DNA of 64,000 nucleotides from Bacteroides sp. AN502(2024). Its GTDB lineage: Bacteria; Bacteroidota; Bacteroidia; Bacteroidales; Bacteroidaceae. The stretch is from contig NZ_JBGFSP010000003.1 in the NCBI RefSeq assembly GCF_041227145.1, forward strand, positions 1,364,001 through 1,428,000. The letters run 5' to 3'. The notes beneath the pieces are model-generated. The model ran no database searches. It was not told the origin of the DNA and was given only the letters and a program-made list of their open reading frames with translations. Positions 26,703 through 35,315 of this stretch are shown here, piece after piece; position 1 is the first letter of the stretch; the number at the start of each line of letters is the position of its first letter. A program made the position numbers and the translations under genes.

Positions 26703-28038
26703 CAATATTGTCCTAAATAAATTTTGAGCATGAGCTAACTGACTATACTGTTAAGTATAGCCTCGAGAGTTCAAAATCAATCCCCCCTAATCGTTTTCGA
26801 TGGTTTCGGGAGGTGGTGTAAATGGTTGATCAAGCCATTTTTGGAGGTCGATTTTGGTAAATGTGTTCAGCCGGAGCGTGACCACAAGGTTAGCCAATGC
26901 CCATTTGTATCTTGCGATGTGCTTTAGCCATGTCAGAATCAGCATTGTAGTCATAGCAGTCCATATTTGGGTCTCTACGGCATTGCGGGATGTGCCGATA
27001 AAGCTCTTGATGCGTAGCAGTTGCTTGAGGTTGCGAAAGAAGATTTCTATGTTCCACCGAGCCTTGTACAGAGCCGCTATGCTTGATGCTGCCAATGTGA
27101 AGTTGTTTGTGAGTAACTCAATTTCAAAACCGTGTTCATCGTTCCATACTGCGATGCGACGTAAACGTTTGGGATATTTGGATTTGGCCGCCGAGAGTTC
27201 GAACTCGATTATTTCGTCAATAAGTACATTCTGAGCGTGTTTTTCAGGCAAAGGCAACTCCTCTATGGCTTTGTACCGGATATTGTCTTTATGACGCACT
27301 ACAAAGAACACGTTGCTGCTGTCCCAATTATTCAGCAATGAGTAGTCACAGTAGCCTCGGTCGGCTACTACAATACTATACGGATGTAACTCAATATCAA
27401 AAGCAGCTTTGTTGTCGGTGGTTTTGCCATCGGTGATATTCACGAACTCCGGCAAAAGACTGTCATAGTCCAATAGCGTGTGCATCTTGACCGCCCCCTT
27501 GGTGGTAGTGTAATGTGCCCAGTCATATATTGACAGAGTCAATGACACCAATGTGGAGTCGAGCAGTTTTATCGGCATCTTGAAACGGAACTTTCTTCGT
27601 TGCCATAGGGCTTGCTGTCCGAAATACTGAAACAACGAGTAGAATATGCCGCGAAAAACCGAACTGTCTCGGTTGGCGTTCTGATATGCTACCGTTGACT
27701 TGGATGGTGCACGGTTGATTCCCAAATGATTGAGGTTGCCGGTGGCTGATTTCAGCCCGTTTGAGATATCTCTGACTGAATCACATCCTGAGAATTGGCT
27801 GAAAATCATGCTAACAAACTGACTCCATGTATTGTAGCCCTTACAATGCTTGTCTGACCCCGAAGATTTTATGATTTTCCTGATATTTTCTTTCGGGAGA
27901 TGTGATATTACCTGTGCGAAAAGTGTTATATTTGCCATAGGAAGTAGATGAGTTGGTAGCTTGCTACTAAGGTAGTCATTTTACCTTAGTTCTACTTCCT
28001 TTTTATTTGTTCCCCCCAATTTATTTAGGACAATATTG
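26703..28038 (-). mobile_element. IS4-family insertion sequence, copy 1 (1336 bp)
   Basis: The ends are perfect inverted repeats of at least 21 bases beginning CAATATTGTCCTAAATAAAT. The element is flanked by a 9-base target duplication GGACAAAGG (26694-26702 and 28039-28047). It carries one transposase gene. A small hairpin (CTATACT / AGTATAG, 26743-26760) lies inside the left end, and a cluster of nested short inverted repeats lies just upstream of the transposase. It differs from copy 2 at 51315-52650 at a single base that I found (27843 A versus 52455 G), so transposition was recent. Confidence 0.95.
26787..27938 (-). CDS. IS4-family transposase, copy 1
   Basis: The 383-residue DDE transposase has a DUF4372-like N-terminal part (LPKENIRKIIKSSGSDKHCK). 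The catalytic core has Asp in LLDSTLVSLTLS, Asp in VVADRGYCDYS and Glu in the YREK-type signature YKARWNIEIFFRNLKQ. The reading frame is intact and identical in sequence to copy 2, the single base difference being silent in a Cys codon. Confidence 0.93.
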   Translation of the reverse strand: MANITLFAQVISHLPKENIRKIIKSSGSDKHCKGYNTWSQFVSMIFSQFSGCDSVRDISNGLKSATGNLNHLGINRAPSKSTVAYQNANRDSSVFRGIFYSLFQYFGQQALWQRRKFRFKMPIKLLDSTLVSLTLSIYDWAHYTTTKGAVKMHTLLDYDSLLPEFVNITDGKTTDNKAAFDIELHPYSIVVADRGYCDYSLLNNWDSSNVFFVVRHKDNIRYKAIEELPLPEKHAQNVLIDEIIEFELSAAKSKYPKRLRRIAVWNDEHGFEIELLTNNFTLAASSIAALYKARWNIEIFFRNLKQLLRIKSFIGTSRNAVETQIWTAMTTMLILTWLKHIARYKWALANLVVTLRLNTFTKIDLQKWLDQPFTPPPETIEND

Positions 28039-28084
28039 GGACAAAGGGCTAATTTTTGCGATTTGTTTCAAGATGTTTCAATTG

Positions 28085-28190
28085 CTTGAAACACTTTGTT
28101 CCAAGGCGCTGAACACTTTGTTCCAAGGCGCTGAAACACTTTGTTTCAAGGCGCTGAACACTTTGTTTCAAGGCGCTAAACACTTTGTTT
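28085..28190 (+). repeat. Tandem array of 22-23 bp repeats, left part
   Basis: The unit is roughly GGCGCTGAACACTTTGTTYCAA, repeated about four to five times with small length and base variation (CC or TT, GAA or GAAA). Each junction can pair (GTTTCA aggcgc TGAAAC), giving a series of small hairpins. The IS3 element at 28191 interrupts the array, which continues at 29703. It lies upstream of the VirE-like gene. Confidence 0.85.
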
Positions 28191-28391
28191 TGACTTATAC
28201 TAGAAATGGTTGTCACTTTTAGAGGCTAGTTACTAAATAAGTTGTCACATTCTGTTATTCATAACTAAAACAGTTGTTAGTTTCTTCCCTTTGCTCCTAA
28301 GATAGTTGTCATACGTAAAAACAATGGACAAATCTGAGTGTGCTCGGGCTCTCGGTATCGCAAATATAGTATTTATTTATCATATGGAACC

Positions 28392-29234
28392 TTATTTTTT
28401 CCACAATGATTTTCCCGGCACCTCTCCATGATATACGTCCATGGGTTTTTTCATACCTATGCTCATATGTGGTCGTCCATTATTATAGAAGTCAATCATT
28501 CGCGTAATCTGCTCCCGTGCCATCTCTTTATCCCTGAACAGCGACATGCCGTATATCCATTCCGTTTTCAGGATGCCATTCATCCTTTCTGCTACCGCAT
28601 TGTCCGTCGGGTTGTAATCTTCAGTCATGCTCACACGTATATGATGAGTGACCAGTGTGTCGATATAGGCATCGCAGGCATACTGTACCCCCCGGTCGGA
28701 ATGGTGGATTGTGCCGCAAAGATTGCCACCTCCAGCCTCATTGATGGCCTGTTCCAGTGCCTGTAGCGTATATTCGGCATGCAAACTGGGAGAGAGCACC
28801 CATCCTAAAACGGCATGTGAGTACATGTCCGTTACAAGATGGAGGTAGCATACGCCACCTTCAATCCAGATGTAAGTGATGTCACATACCCAGATATGGT
28901 TCGGGTATTGTGCCGTTACCCCCTTGATCAGATTCGGATACTTCTTGTAAAGATGGTGGGAGTCCGTCGTATGCCTGGGTTTCTTCGGGGGCAGCATAAG
29001 GCGTTCCGAACGCAGCAGATGAAGGAAGGCATCCCGCCCTCCGGTTATCTCGCTTCCATAAAGGGAGCGGAGCTCATGGTATAATTTCAAACCACCGATG
29101 CCCGGAGCCTTTGAGCGGTAGAAGAAGACGGCATCCAAGATGGCTGTTCTGATCTGATGACGCGACAAAAGATTTTTTTTCTTTTTGTAATAGGCCTGGG
29201 AAGACATGCCAAACAGTCCGCAAAGGGTTTTCAC
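28392..29234 (-). CDS. IS3-family transposase OrfB (DDE integrase)
   Basis: The 280-residue frame from a GTG at 29234 contains the HTH_21 part and the rve integrase core: Asp in VCDITYIWIEGG, Asp in IHHSDRGVQY and Glu in NAVAERMNGILKTEWI. In the -1 frame the coding sense extends upstream (RWCQIVTGLREEFPHIS) to the slippery site, so the natural product is probably the OrfAB fusion. The frame is intact. Confidence 0.92.
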   Translation of the reverse strand: MKTLCGLFGMSSQAYYKKKKNLLSRHQIRTAILDAVFFYRSKAPGIGGLKLYHELRSLYGSEITGGRDAFLHLLRSERLMLPPKKPRHTTDSHHLYKKYPNLIKGVTAQYPNHIWVCDITYIWIEGGVCYLHLVTDMYSHAVLGWVLSPSLHAEYTLQALEQAINEAGGGNLCGTIHHSDRGVQYACDAYIDTLVTHHIRVSMTEDYNPTDNAVAERMNGILKTEWIYGMSLFRDKEMAREQITRMIDFYNNGRPHMSIGMKKPMDVYHGEVPGKSLWKK

Positions 29235-29269
29235 ACTGATGTGAGGAAACTCTTCACGAAGGCCGGTGA

Positions 29270-29647
29270 CTATTTGGCACCATCTTTTTTTAAGATGGAA
29301 ATCCCTTCTTCTCTTTCTGTGAGTTCAATCAGTCTTTCAAAGGCATGGGAACGAAGTTTTTCAAGTTCCAAAGCCTTTCTCAGACGCAAATTTTCCGCTT
29401 CAAGAAGTTCTTCTTTAGATTTTGATTTTGGATTCTTTTTCATTTGAAGATCTGACAGAAGTTCGGGGGACAAAGATAAGGAATCCGAATCAATTGCATA
29501 ACACTTTTGCCAACGCAGAATATAAGTATGGTTGGGTAAACCCCATTTCTTGGCAGTAGCAAACATTGACAAACCGCTACTGAAGTAATCACGGAGAACT
29601 TCCAATTTGAAAGTCTCAGAATAAATCTTACGAGATAATTTAGACAT
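29270..29647 (-). CDS. IS3-family OrfA (HTH DNA-binding protein)
   Basis: The 125-residue protein begins MSKLSRKIYSETFKLEVL and carries the helix-turn-helix of IS3 OrfA, followed by a leucine-zipper-like coiled coil (LEAENLRLRKALELEKLR). It binds the IS ends. It terminates just after the slippery run, typical of the OrfA-OrfB arrangement. Confidence 0.9.
   Translation of the reverse strand: MSKLSRKIYSETFKLEVLRDYFSSGLSMFATAKKWGLPNHTYILRWQKCYAIDSDSLSLSPELLSDLQMKKNPKSKSKEELLEAENLRLRKALELEKLRSHAFERLIELTEREEGISILKKDGAK
29285..29291 (-). promoter_or_regulatory. Slippery A7 for -1 frameshift between OrfA and OrfB
   Basis: The minus strand has seven A (TTAAAAAAAGATGG). Staying in frame gives the OrfA end KKDGAK. 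A -1 slip gives KKRWCQIVTGLREEF, which runs without a stop into OrfB. This is the standard recoding mode of IS3 elements. Confidence 0.75.
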
Positions 29648-29702
29648 AATTTTTCTTTTTTTATGTCTCTAAAAAGGTGTCAACCTAAATCCGTATAAGA
29701 CA

Positions 29703-29761
29703 TTTCAAGGCGCTAAACACTTTGTTCCAAGCCGCAAAAACACTTTGTTTCAAACTGCAAT
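29703..29761 (+). repeat. Tandem 22-23 bp array, right part
   Basis: This continues the array interrupted by the IS3 element: (TTT)CAAGGCGCTAAACAC, then TTTGTTCCAAGCCGCAAAAA and a degenerate last unit. It ends about 94 bases before the VirE-like ATG. The units diverge towards the gene. Confidence 0.8.
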
Positions 29762-29854
29762 ACTATAATAAACACGAAAAAGCTTGGCAGACCGGATAAT
29801 AAAGCCTATCTTTATACACCTTTAATAAAAGGCATAAATAATAAACATTTTAAC

Positions 29855-31966
29855 ATGAAGATTACTTTGATGCGGGACAACAACGGCACATCAACCATGC
29901 GCACGTTGGACATAAACCTACAAATTGAAGCGATGAAGCATGAAACGAAAGCCCGACCGATAAGTAATCTACGGACAAGCATACGTTATGCCTCACCGGA
30001 CAGTAAATTGGAAGCAGCTCAAAAACTGCCCAAAGTCATTCCTGCGGCTAACTTCCGCAAAACCCCGAATGGTACACAAATGACCGGATATAACGGCATT
30101 GTACAAATAGAAGTCAACCATCTGGCAAATCGGACGGAAGTAAACCGTATCAAACAAGAGGCATCGGAACTTACACAGACTTTCGCCGCCTTTATGGGTT
30201 CCAGCGGTCATTCCGTTAAAATATGGCTACGCTTCACGCGTCCGGACAAATCACTTCCTAAAGACCGGGAGGAAGCAGAAATATTCCAGGCTCACGCCTA
30301 CAGAAAAGCCGTCAGCCTTTATCAACCGGCACTCTCCTACTCCATCGAACTAAAAAATCCGACATTGGAGCAATTCTGCCGGCAAACGTGTGATCCGGAA
30401 CTTTACTATAATCCCGATTCCACCGTCATTTATATGCGTCAGCCACTGGAGATGCCATCGGATACAACCTACAAAGAGTCCGTACAGGCAGAAACCTCTC
30501 CTTTCAAACGACTGATTCCCGGTTATGACAGCTTCGAAACGTTATCCGCACTCTTCGAAGCGGCTCTGAACAAGGCTTACCATTCACTAAGCGAACTTCA
30601 TCCCCACATACATCTACACTCCGATGAAGATCTCAAACCATTATTGGTCCGCCTGGCGGAAAACTGCTTTCAGGCAGGCATACCGGAAGAAGAAACAGCC
30701 CGTTGGGCAATCGCTCATTTCTATACTCCAAAGAAAGAATTTCTCATCCGGAAAACCATACAGAACGTATACACAGGAGCCAAGGGATTCGGACAAAAAT
30801 TACCTTTATCAGCCGAACAGGAACTGGAATTCCGAATGGAAGAGTTTATGCAACGCCGATACGAATTTCGTTATAACACCATGACGACTGTTACGGAATT
30901 CCGCGAACGGAACACCTTTTGTTTTTGTTTCCGACCCATCAGCAACCGTATACGCAACAGTATCGCCATGAATGCACGCCTGGAAGGTCTCAACTTATGG
31001 GACCGGGACGTGCTTCGTTACCTCGATTCCGACCGCATCCCGATATTCAACCCTATCGAGGATTTTCTTTTCGGAATAGATGTCCGTTGGGACGGACGCG
31101 ACCGGATTCGTGCACTGGCCTCTCGTGTTCCCTGCAACAACGCCCACTGGCCGGATCTGTTTTACCGTTGGTTTCTAAACATGGTGGCACATTGGCGTCA
31201 CACGGATCGAAAGTATGCCAATTGTACGGTACCGCTACTTGTCGGTCCGCAAGCTTATCGAAAATCGACTTTCTGCCGGAATTTGTTGCCACCGGAACTA
31301 CAGATATATTATACCGACCGAATCGATTTCAGTAATAAAAGGGATGCCGAGCTGGCTCTCAATCGTTTTGCACTCATCAACATGGATGAATTCGACCAAA
31401 ACAGAGTGAGCCAACAGGCTTTTTTGAAACATATCCTGCAAAAGCCGGTGGTTAATATCCGTCGTCCTCACGCCACTGCCACACAAGAGATGCGCCGTTA
31501 CGCTTCATTCATAGGAACAAGCAACCACAAAGACTTACTGACTGACACATCCGGAAGCCGACGCTACATTGTTGTCAATGTAACCGGTCCGATTGACTGT
31601 TCTCCAATCGATTACGAACAACTGTATGCACAAGCCATGCACGATATCTACAAGGGAGAACGCTACTGGTTCGACACTGAAGATGAGAAGGTTATGACCG
31701 AAGCCAATCAGGAATTTCAAGTGACCCCCATTGCGGAGCAGTTATTCCACCAGTTTTTCCGGGCTGCCAAAGAAGAGGACGAAGAATATGAGTCACTTCT
31801 TGCTATTGAGATACTGGAACAGGTGCAACACGACAGTAGAATTCATATATCCGATTGCAATATTATTCAGTTCGGAAGAATATTGCAAAAGAATCAAGTG
31901 CCTTCCACGCACACCAAACGCGGGAATGTTTATAAAGTGGTGCGGATCAAGCCGAAAAGAGCATAA
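29855..31966 (+). CDS. VirE/VapE-like protein (BT4734-like N-terminus, DUF3874-type C-terminus)
   Basis: The 703-residue protein begins with a BT4734-like domain (about 50-210, GYNGIVQIEVNHLANRTEVN), related to primase-type domains. It ends with a VirE/D5-like P-loop ATPase (about 400-620: LVGPQAYRKSTFCRNLLPPE, ALINMDEFDQNR, ASFIGTSNHKDLLTD). The P-loop reads GPQAYRKST, with Arg where the usual Gly stands before Lys. Such proteins are primase/helicase-like and common in Bacteroides mobile or satellite DNA. With a tandem array upstream and iterons downstream it resembles a replication module. The exact role is unknown. Confidence 0.8.
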   Translation: MKITLMRDNNGTSTMRTLDINLQIEAMKHETKARPISNLRTSIRYASPDSKLEAAQKLPKVIPAANFRKTPNGTQMTGYNGIVQIEVNHLANRTEVNRIKQEASELTQTFAAFMGSSGHSVKIWLRFTRPDKSLPKDREEAEIFQAHAYRKAVSLYQPALSYSIELKNPTLEQFCRQTCDPELYYNPDSTVIYMRQPLEMPSDTTYKESVQAETSPFKRLIPGYDSFETLSALFEAALNKAYHSLSELHPHIHLHSDEDLKPLLVRLAENCFQAGIPEEETARWAIAHFYTPKKEFLIRKTIQNVYTGAKGFGQKLPLSAEQELEFRMEEFMQRRYEFRYNTMTTVTEFRERNTFCFCFRPISNRIRNSIAMNARLEGLNLWDRDVLRYLDSDRIPIFNPIEDFLFGIDVRWDGRDRIRALASRVPCNNAHWPDLFYRWFLNMVAHWRHTDRKYANCTVPLLVGPQAYRKSTFCRNLLPPELQIYYTDRIDFSNKRDAELALNRFALINMDEFDQNRVSQQAFLKHILQKPVVNIRRPHATATQEMRRYASFIGTSNHKDLLTDTSGSRRYIVVNVTGPIDCSPIDYEQLYAQAMHDIYKGERYWFDTEDEKVMTEANQEFQVTPIAEQLFHQFFRAAKEEDEEYESLLAIEILEQVQHDSRIHISDCNIIQFGRILQKNQVPSTHTKRGNVYKVVRIKPKRA

Positions 31967-31982
31967 ATATACACCTCTCCGG

Positions 31983-32095
31983 CAGGTGATAGGTGACAGA
32001 TACAGGTGATAGGTTAGGGATAACCTATCACCACTCCGTAAATACGATGAATAAAGAGTTTCAGAACGATGGTGATAGGTTGAAAGAGGAATTGA
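31983..32095 (+). repeat. Right copy of the inverted GGTGATAGGT iteron block
   Basis: Starting 17 bases after the VirE-like stop, this block contains three direct GGTGATAGGT decamers and a perfect 12-base hairpin (GGTGATAGGTTA ggga TAACCTATCACC). The hairpin could end transcription or serve as a recognition site. It matches 26570-26675 in inverted orientation, so together they bracket about 5.5 kb containing both IS elements and the VirE-like gene. Confidence 0.85.
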
Positions 32096-32119
32096 CGAAA
32101 TCAATAGGGAGAGAAAGAA

Positions 32120-33685
32120 TCAGGCTTCCTCTACGATTTTCCAATTTCCAATGCTTCTTGTCGCACTATCAAAGTTAACGCCTATTTTCATCACTTTCCG
32201 ATGATCCGGCTGATAAGGAATAGCATATCCCTTACTATTTATTTGTGCCAGTGCTTCCTCCGGAGTTCCATCTACCTTAAATTCAAAGACATAAATGGCA
32301 TCTTGCATCTTTACTACTACGTCCGCCCGTCCGATTGCGCTCTTCACCTCCGCATCCACATACTGTCCCATCAAACGAAACAACAAATAGAAGATTGTCT
32401 GATAATGCTTTTCCTGCTTATTTTCCAAATCATTGGGAATCGAAGCAAAGAAAGATCTGATTCGTTCCAGACATTCGGTCAATCTGCCGGCACGCAAATC
32501 TTTAATAAAAGAAACGACATAAAATGTATTCTCACGGGCAGGTAGATGTACATAAGCAGGCATTAGAGATTCGATGAATCCTTTCCGCACTTCTTTGTTA
32601 GGATAAGCCAATGTGTAGAGTTGAAACTCCGGGTCATACCCTTTGATGGTAAGATAACCACTCTGATAAAGAACAGGAAGAGGATCGGTAATAACACTCG
32701 TTGGTGCATCAAACTGCTCTGCAGTAGCCGTTGCGCCATCCAACTCGCGAATGTCGAAATTACTCTGCTGCAATAGATTTATCAGGAAAGTAGGCGTCCC
32801 GGTAGAAAACCAGAAATTACCATAGCTCTTTTGAGCAAACGCATTAAACAAACTGAAAGGATTGTAAACATCTTCACTGTTTTTACTAAAATGATATCCG
32901 TCATATTGTTGTTTCAAATGCATACAGACCTCCTCATAAGTTTCATTATTAGCCTGTGCCATCATTTCAATATCAGTTCTCAATTGCGTATGTAATTCCC
33001 GTTCGGTTATACCACAGATAGCACTATAGTCGTCTCTCATGCTGATATTCTGCAAATTATTCAGTTCACTGAAAATACTCATCTGACTGAATTTACTGAT
33101 ACCCGTCATAAGCAGGAAACGAAGATATTCTCCTTGCGCTTTCAAAGGACTGAAGAATTTCCGCATCTCTTCACGAAGTTGATTTTGCAGTTCCGGCAAA
33201 TGGTTACTGTCTAATAAAGGGGCATCGTATTCATCAATAAGCACAACTACCTGCAAACCGGTTTGCTGATATGCCCTCTCTATTATTCCGGAAAAACGAG
33301 CCGCATAACCTTCTTCTTCCGGGTCACTACCATAAATACGTTCCCATTCACGAAGTTGAAGATTCAAGCGTTCTTCCAAATCAGCCATGGCAGTGTATTT
33401 TGTCATACTGAAATCAAGGTGCAACACCGGATAAACATTCCACTCTTTCTCCAAACGTTCCATCGCCAACCCTTGAAACAACTCCTTCTTCCCCCGAAAA
33501 TAAGCATCCAAAGTAGATACCAACAGACTTTTCCCGAAACGACGGGGCCGACTCAAGAAATAAACCTTATTGGTATTAGCCAAACGATAAATCAACTCCG
33601 TCTTATCTACATAGACGTTGTTATTATTGCGTAAGTCTTCAAAATTCTGTATCCCTATCGGGTATATTCTGAAAGTAGTATCCAT
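32120..33685 (-). CDS. AAA-ATPase-like protein with C-terminal PD-(D/E)XK nuclease domain
   Basis: The 521-residue protein begins FRIYPIGIQNFEDLRNNN and has a P-loop-like RPRRFGKSLLVSTL near residue 45 and a Walker B-like VVLIDEYDAPLL near 150. The C-terminus (about 430-515) carries the nuclease fold GRADVV...YVFEFKVDG. This AAA-ATPase_like/PDDEXK_9 family is greatly expanded in Bacteroides, with unknown function; defence or mobile-element roles have been suggested. The frame is complete and serves as the reference for the broken paralogue at 33877. The two are divergently transcribed. Confidence 0.88.
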   Translation of the reverse strand: MDTTFRIYPIGIQNFEDLRNNNNVYVDKTELIYRLANTNKVYFLSRPRRFGKSLLVSTLDAYFRGKKELFQGLAMERLEKEWNVYPVLHLDFSMTKYTAMADLEERLNLQLREWERIYGSDPEEEGYAARFSGIIERAYQQTGLQVVVLIDEYDAPLLDSNHLPELQNQLREEMRKFFSPLKAQGEYLRFLLMTGISKFSQMSIFSELNNLQNISMRDDYSAICGITERELHTQLRTDIEMMAQANNETYEEVCMHLKQQYDGYHFSKNSEDVYNPFSLFNAFAQKSYGNFWFSTGTPTFLINLLQQSNFDIRELDGATATAEQFDAPTSVITDPLPVLYQSGYLTIKGYDPEFQLYTLAYPNKEVRKGFIESLMPAYVHLPARENTFYVVSFIKDLRAGRLTECLERIRSFFASIPNDLENKQEKHYQTIFYLLFRLMGQYVDAEVKSAIGRADVVVKMQDAIYVFEFKVDGTPEEALAQINSKGYAIPYQPDHRKVMKIGVNFDSATRSIGNWKIVEEA

Positions 33686-33716
33686 AATGCCAGTCCTTAT
33701 GAAATTGAAATGTAGA

Positions 33717-33747
33717 CAAATATAGGCATTAAAATATAGACTTCAAA
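33717..33747 (-). promoter_or_regulatory. Promoter of the intact AAA-ATPase/nuclease gene
   Basis: On the minus strand TTTG (33747-33744) is followed, after 19 bases, by TATATTTG (33724-33717). This is a full Bacteroidales -33/-7 promoter with standard spacing. It lies 32 bases upstream of the ATG at 33685. Confidence 0.65.
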
Positions 33748-33841
33748 CAGTACACACTGTTTTCTACACTTCATTCGGTTAAAAGCAATCGTGCTTATAC
33801 TTTATTCTTTCTAAAAACAATGAAGTACCCGGGGAATTTAT

Positions 33842-33849
33842 TACCTTTG
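33842..33849 (+). promoter_or_regulatory. Candidate -7 box for the decayed AAA-ATPase paralogue
   Basis: TACCTTTG matches TAnnTTTG and sits 28 bases before the ATG at 33877, which has a GGAG ribosome-binding site. So the broken gene still has expression signals. Confidence 0.45.
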
Positions 33850-33876
33850 TGTAGTTGATTTATAAAACCGGAGTAT

Positions 33877-35242
33877 ATGAGCACTAAAATTTACCCCATT
33901 GGCATACAGAATTTCGAAAAGATTCGTAATGACGGTTATTTCTATATTGATAAAACGGCATTGATGTATCAGATGGTCAAAACCGGTAGTTATTATTTCT
34001 TAAGCCGCCCACGCCGCTTCGGGAAGAGCCTGCTCATCTCTACTATGAAAGCCTATTTTCAAGGGAAAAAGGAACTGTTTGCAGGGCTGGCTGTAGAAAA
34101 GCTGGAAAAGGACTGGATTAAATATCCGATATTACATCTGGACCTTAATATCGAAAAATATGATGTACCGGAAAGTCTGGATAATATACTCGAAAAATCG
34201 TTGACTGCGTGGGAAAAGCTCTATGGTGCCGAGCCTTCCGAACGTTCATTTTCCCTGCGTTTTGCCGGCATCATAGAACGCGCCTGCAAACAGGCAGGGC
34301 AACGTGTAGTTATTTTGGTAGATGAATATGATAAGCCCATGTTACAAGCCATCGGCAACGAAGAGTTGCAAAAGCAATTCCGAGATACGTTAAAACCTTT
34401 CTATGGGGCACTCAAAACGATGGATGGCTATATAAAGTTTGCATTCCTGACCGGCGTTACAAAGTTCGGCAAAGTCAGTGTGTTTAGCGACTTGAATAAT
34501 TTGGATGACATATCGATGCGAAAAGATTATGTTGAAATCTGCGGTGTCAGTATTCAGGAGCTTCATAAGAACTTAGATGGCGAACTACATGAGTTTGCAA
34601 AAACGCAAGGCTTATCGTATGACAAGCTCTGTGCAAAACTAGAAGAATATTATGACGGCTATCATTTTACACATAATTCTATCGGCATATATAATCCGTT
34701 TAGTCTACTTAATGCTTTCAAATATAAGGAATTCGGTAGTTATTGGTTTGAGACGGGTACACCTACCTATCTGGTGAAATTGCTGAAAAAGCATCATTAT
34801 GATCTGGAACGTATGGCACACGAAGAAACCGATGCGCAAGTATTGAACAGCATCGACTCCGAATCGACCAACCCGATCCCGGTGATTTACCAAAGCGGAT
34901 ATCTCACTATCAAAGGGTACGATGAAGAGTTTGGGATATATCGCTTAGGTTTCCCAAATCGTGAAGTGGAAGAAGGATTTATTCGTTTTCTGCTTCCTTT
35001 TTATGCGAATGTGAATGGAATACCACACCAATAACGGACGCATAGACCTCGTCCTGCAGACAGACAAATTCATTTATATTATGGAATTCAAGCTAAACGG
35101 AACAGCAGAAGAGGCTTTGCAGCAAATTAACGACAAATGCTATGCGCTGCCTTTCAAAACGGATGGGCGAAAATTATTCAAGATAGGGATTAACTTCAGT
35201 GAGAAAACCCGTAATATTGAAAAATGGATAGTAGAATCCTGA
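33877..35242 (+). pseudogene. AAA-ATPase/PD-(D/E)XK paralogue with internal deletion and frameshift
   Basis: The first 380 codons are close to the intact gene at 32120-33685 (IYPIGIQNFEKIRNDG, RPRRFGKSLLIST, VVILVDEYDKPML). After FLLPFYANV the frame runs into a stop at 35032-35034 (NGIPHQ). The nuclease end NNGRIDLVLQ...YIMEFKLNG continues in another frame to 35242. About 70-75 codons present in the paralogue are missing at the junction near 35005-35020. The N-terminal ATPase could still be made as a truncated protein without the nuclease domain. Confidence 0.82.
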
Positions 35243-35315
35243 AGTATAACCCTCCTTGAATATACCAGTGCCACGCATCCATTGACGATATCCTGAGCTA
35301 TTATTAACGGAGATC

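Larger units (their letters stand above)
28191..29702 (-). mobile_element. IS3-family insertion sequence (1512 bp)
   Basis: The termini are imperfect inverted repeats: left TGACTTATAC...GGTTGTCAC, right (reverse strand) TGTCTTATAC...GGTTGACAC. A 3-base duplication TTT flanks it (28188-28190, 29703-29705), as usual for the family. It encodes OrfA and OrfB on the minus strand with a slippery A7 between them. It split the tandem repeat array, so the array is older than the insertion. Confidence 0.92.

Noticed and set aside
28007..28222. Plus-strand frame of 71 codons across the tandem array
   Set aside because: The repeated LCSKALNTLFQ peptide is just the 22-23 bp DNA repeat read through, and it runs into the IS3 end.
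28085..29761. CRISPR array
   Set aside because: The 22-23 bp units are contiguous, with no unique spacers and no cas genes nearby.
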